A DNA stretch of 58,506 nt from Acidobacteriota bacterium (GTDB taxonomy: Bacteria; Acidobacteriota; Vicinamibacteria; Vicinamibacterales; UBA2999). Every line of letters begins with the position of its first letter. Within the stretch, counting starts at the first letter, position 1. The stretch covers positions 1-58,506 of the forward strand of contig CANIBQ010000025.1 in the NCBI GenBank assembly GCA_947465645.1, given 5' to 3'. Shown here piece by piece: positions 58,159-58,506 of this stretch. A program made the translations under genes and the position numbers. The notes under the pieces are model-generated. The model was not told where the DNA came from and did not search any database. It saw only the letters and a list, made by a program, of their open reading frames with translations.

Positions 58159-58506
58159 TCAGGCAACGTTGGTGGCGGCGGCGCTTTCGGGCGGCTCGAG
58201 GCCGTAGCGGACGCGCTTCAGGTAGAGGCCCTTGCGCGACAGGCCGAGCATCGCCGCGGTGTCCTCCATCCGCCCGCCGCACTTGTTGAGCGCGTACTGC
58301 ATCAGCGCGCGCTCGACGTGCTGGACGGCGGCGGCCATCGGCTGATCGATGCGCACGGCGAGCTCGTTGGGATCCAGCGGGCGCTCCGACGGCGGCACCG
58401 TGCGTCGCGAGGCGGCGATGTCGGCCGACAGGTGTTCGGGCATGAGCACCGCGTCCGCCTCCGCGAGCGCGGCCATCCGCCGCATTTCGTTCGCCAGTTG
58501 CCGCAC
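58159..58506 (-). CDS. Sigma-54-type activator, C-terminal part (cut by window edge)
   Basis: The visible 115 residues start VRQLANEMRRMAALAE-like, which is the end of an AAA+ sigma-54-interaction domain (the LANE helix and PEHLSADI), and finish with a Fis-type helix-turn-helix (EDTAAMLGLSRKGLYLKRVR). The protein continues beyond the end of the window, so its sensor domain is unknown. It is probably an NtrC-like response regulator or enhancer-binding protein. It is convergent with the receptor locus. Confidence 0.85.
   Translation of the reverse strand: MRQLANEMRRMAALAEADAVLMPEHLSADIAASRRTVPPSERPLDPNELAVRIDQPMAAAVQHVERALMQYALNKCGGRMEDTAAMLGLSRKGLYLKRVRYGLEPPESAAATNVA

Noticed and set aside
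1..58506. tRNA, rRNA and CRISPR arrays
   Set aside because: No cloverleaf-like segments with CCA ends, rRNA core sequences, or regularly spaced identical repeats were noticed.

Overview
The window is high-GC DNA that reads like an Acidobacteriota chromosome, most likely a soil or sediment Vicinamibacteria-type lineage. The reasons are three very large TonB-dependent receptors with an N-terminal carboxypeptidase-regulatory-like domain, many secreted DUF6152 proteins, a fragment of an acidobacterial FtsX/MacB-type permease, and short dispersed palindromes of the kind common in those genomes. This placement is inference from gene content. No rRNA, tRNA, CRISPR array, intact transposase or phage gene was seen.

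Left part (1-9.3 kb): an HrpB-type helicase, then a sulfur-trafficking neighbourhood. It holds three TusA-like domains (one with a Cys-rich N-terminus, one stand-alone, one fused to a folate-domain-less MetE core), a DsrE-like protein and a NifS/IscS-like cysteine desulfurase. A TlpA-like thioredoxin, an outer-membrane barrel and a Tat-exported alpha/beta hydrolase are interleaved or follow. A ParE/addiction-module toxin-antitoxin pair sits at 9.6-10.1 kb.

Middle part (10-34 kb): repeated exported-protein cassettes made of a small DUF6152 protein plus a 250-360 aa secreted protein that carries a DGR...GxSxGxW block. They are joined to NHL beta-propellers, a diheme reaction-centre-type cytochrome, a decaheme OmcA/MtrC-type cytochrome (a seven-gene minus-strand run, 19663-27200) and, divergently, DoxX, LVIVD and TonB receptor genes (27491-34035). 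A TAXI binding protein, histidine kinase and response regulator form a three-gene operon at 16.0-19.5 kb.

The 34-50 kb stretch is mixed. Intact genes are an amidohydrolase, inorganic pyrophosphatase, a lipoprotein-like beta protein, coiled-coil proteins, a second TonB receptor, a matrixin-like protein with a broken zinc motif, AMP nucleosidase, a DUF2272 protein, a BrnT-BrnA single-chain fusion and an orphan HicB. Gene debris is frequent (GNAT, FtsX-type permease, histidine kinase, PIN, Zn-ribbon). Three CTAG-bounded palindromic elements and other repeats occur here and near 5 kb.

Right part (50.9-58.1 kb): a third locus in which a TonB receptor is flanked on both sides by DUF6152 and DGR-family genes. 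The C-terminus of a sigma-54-type activator runs off the window end.

The most interesting signals are the TusA/DsrE/cysteine desulfurase/MetE-core cluster with its TusA-MetE fusion, and the multiplied DUF6152 cassette system. In all seven DUF6152 copies the predicted mature protein begins with His-His.
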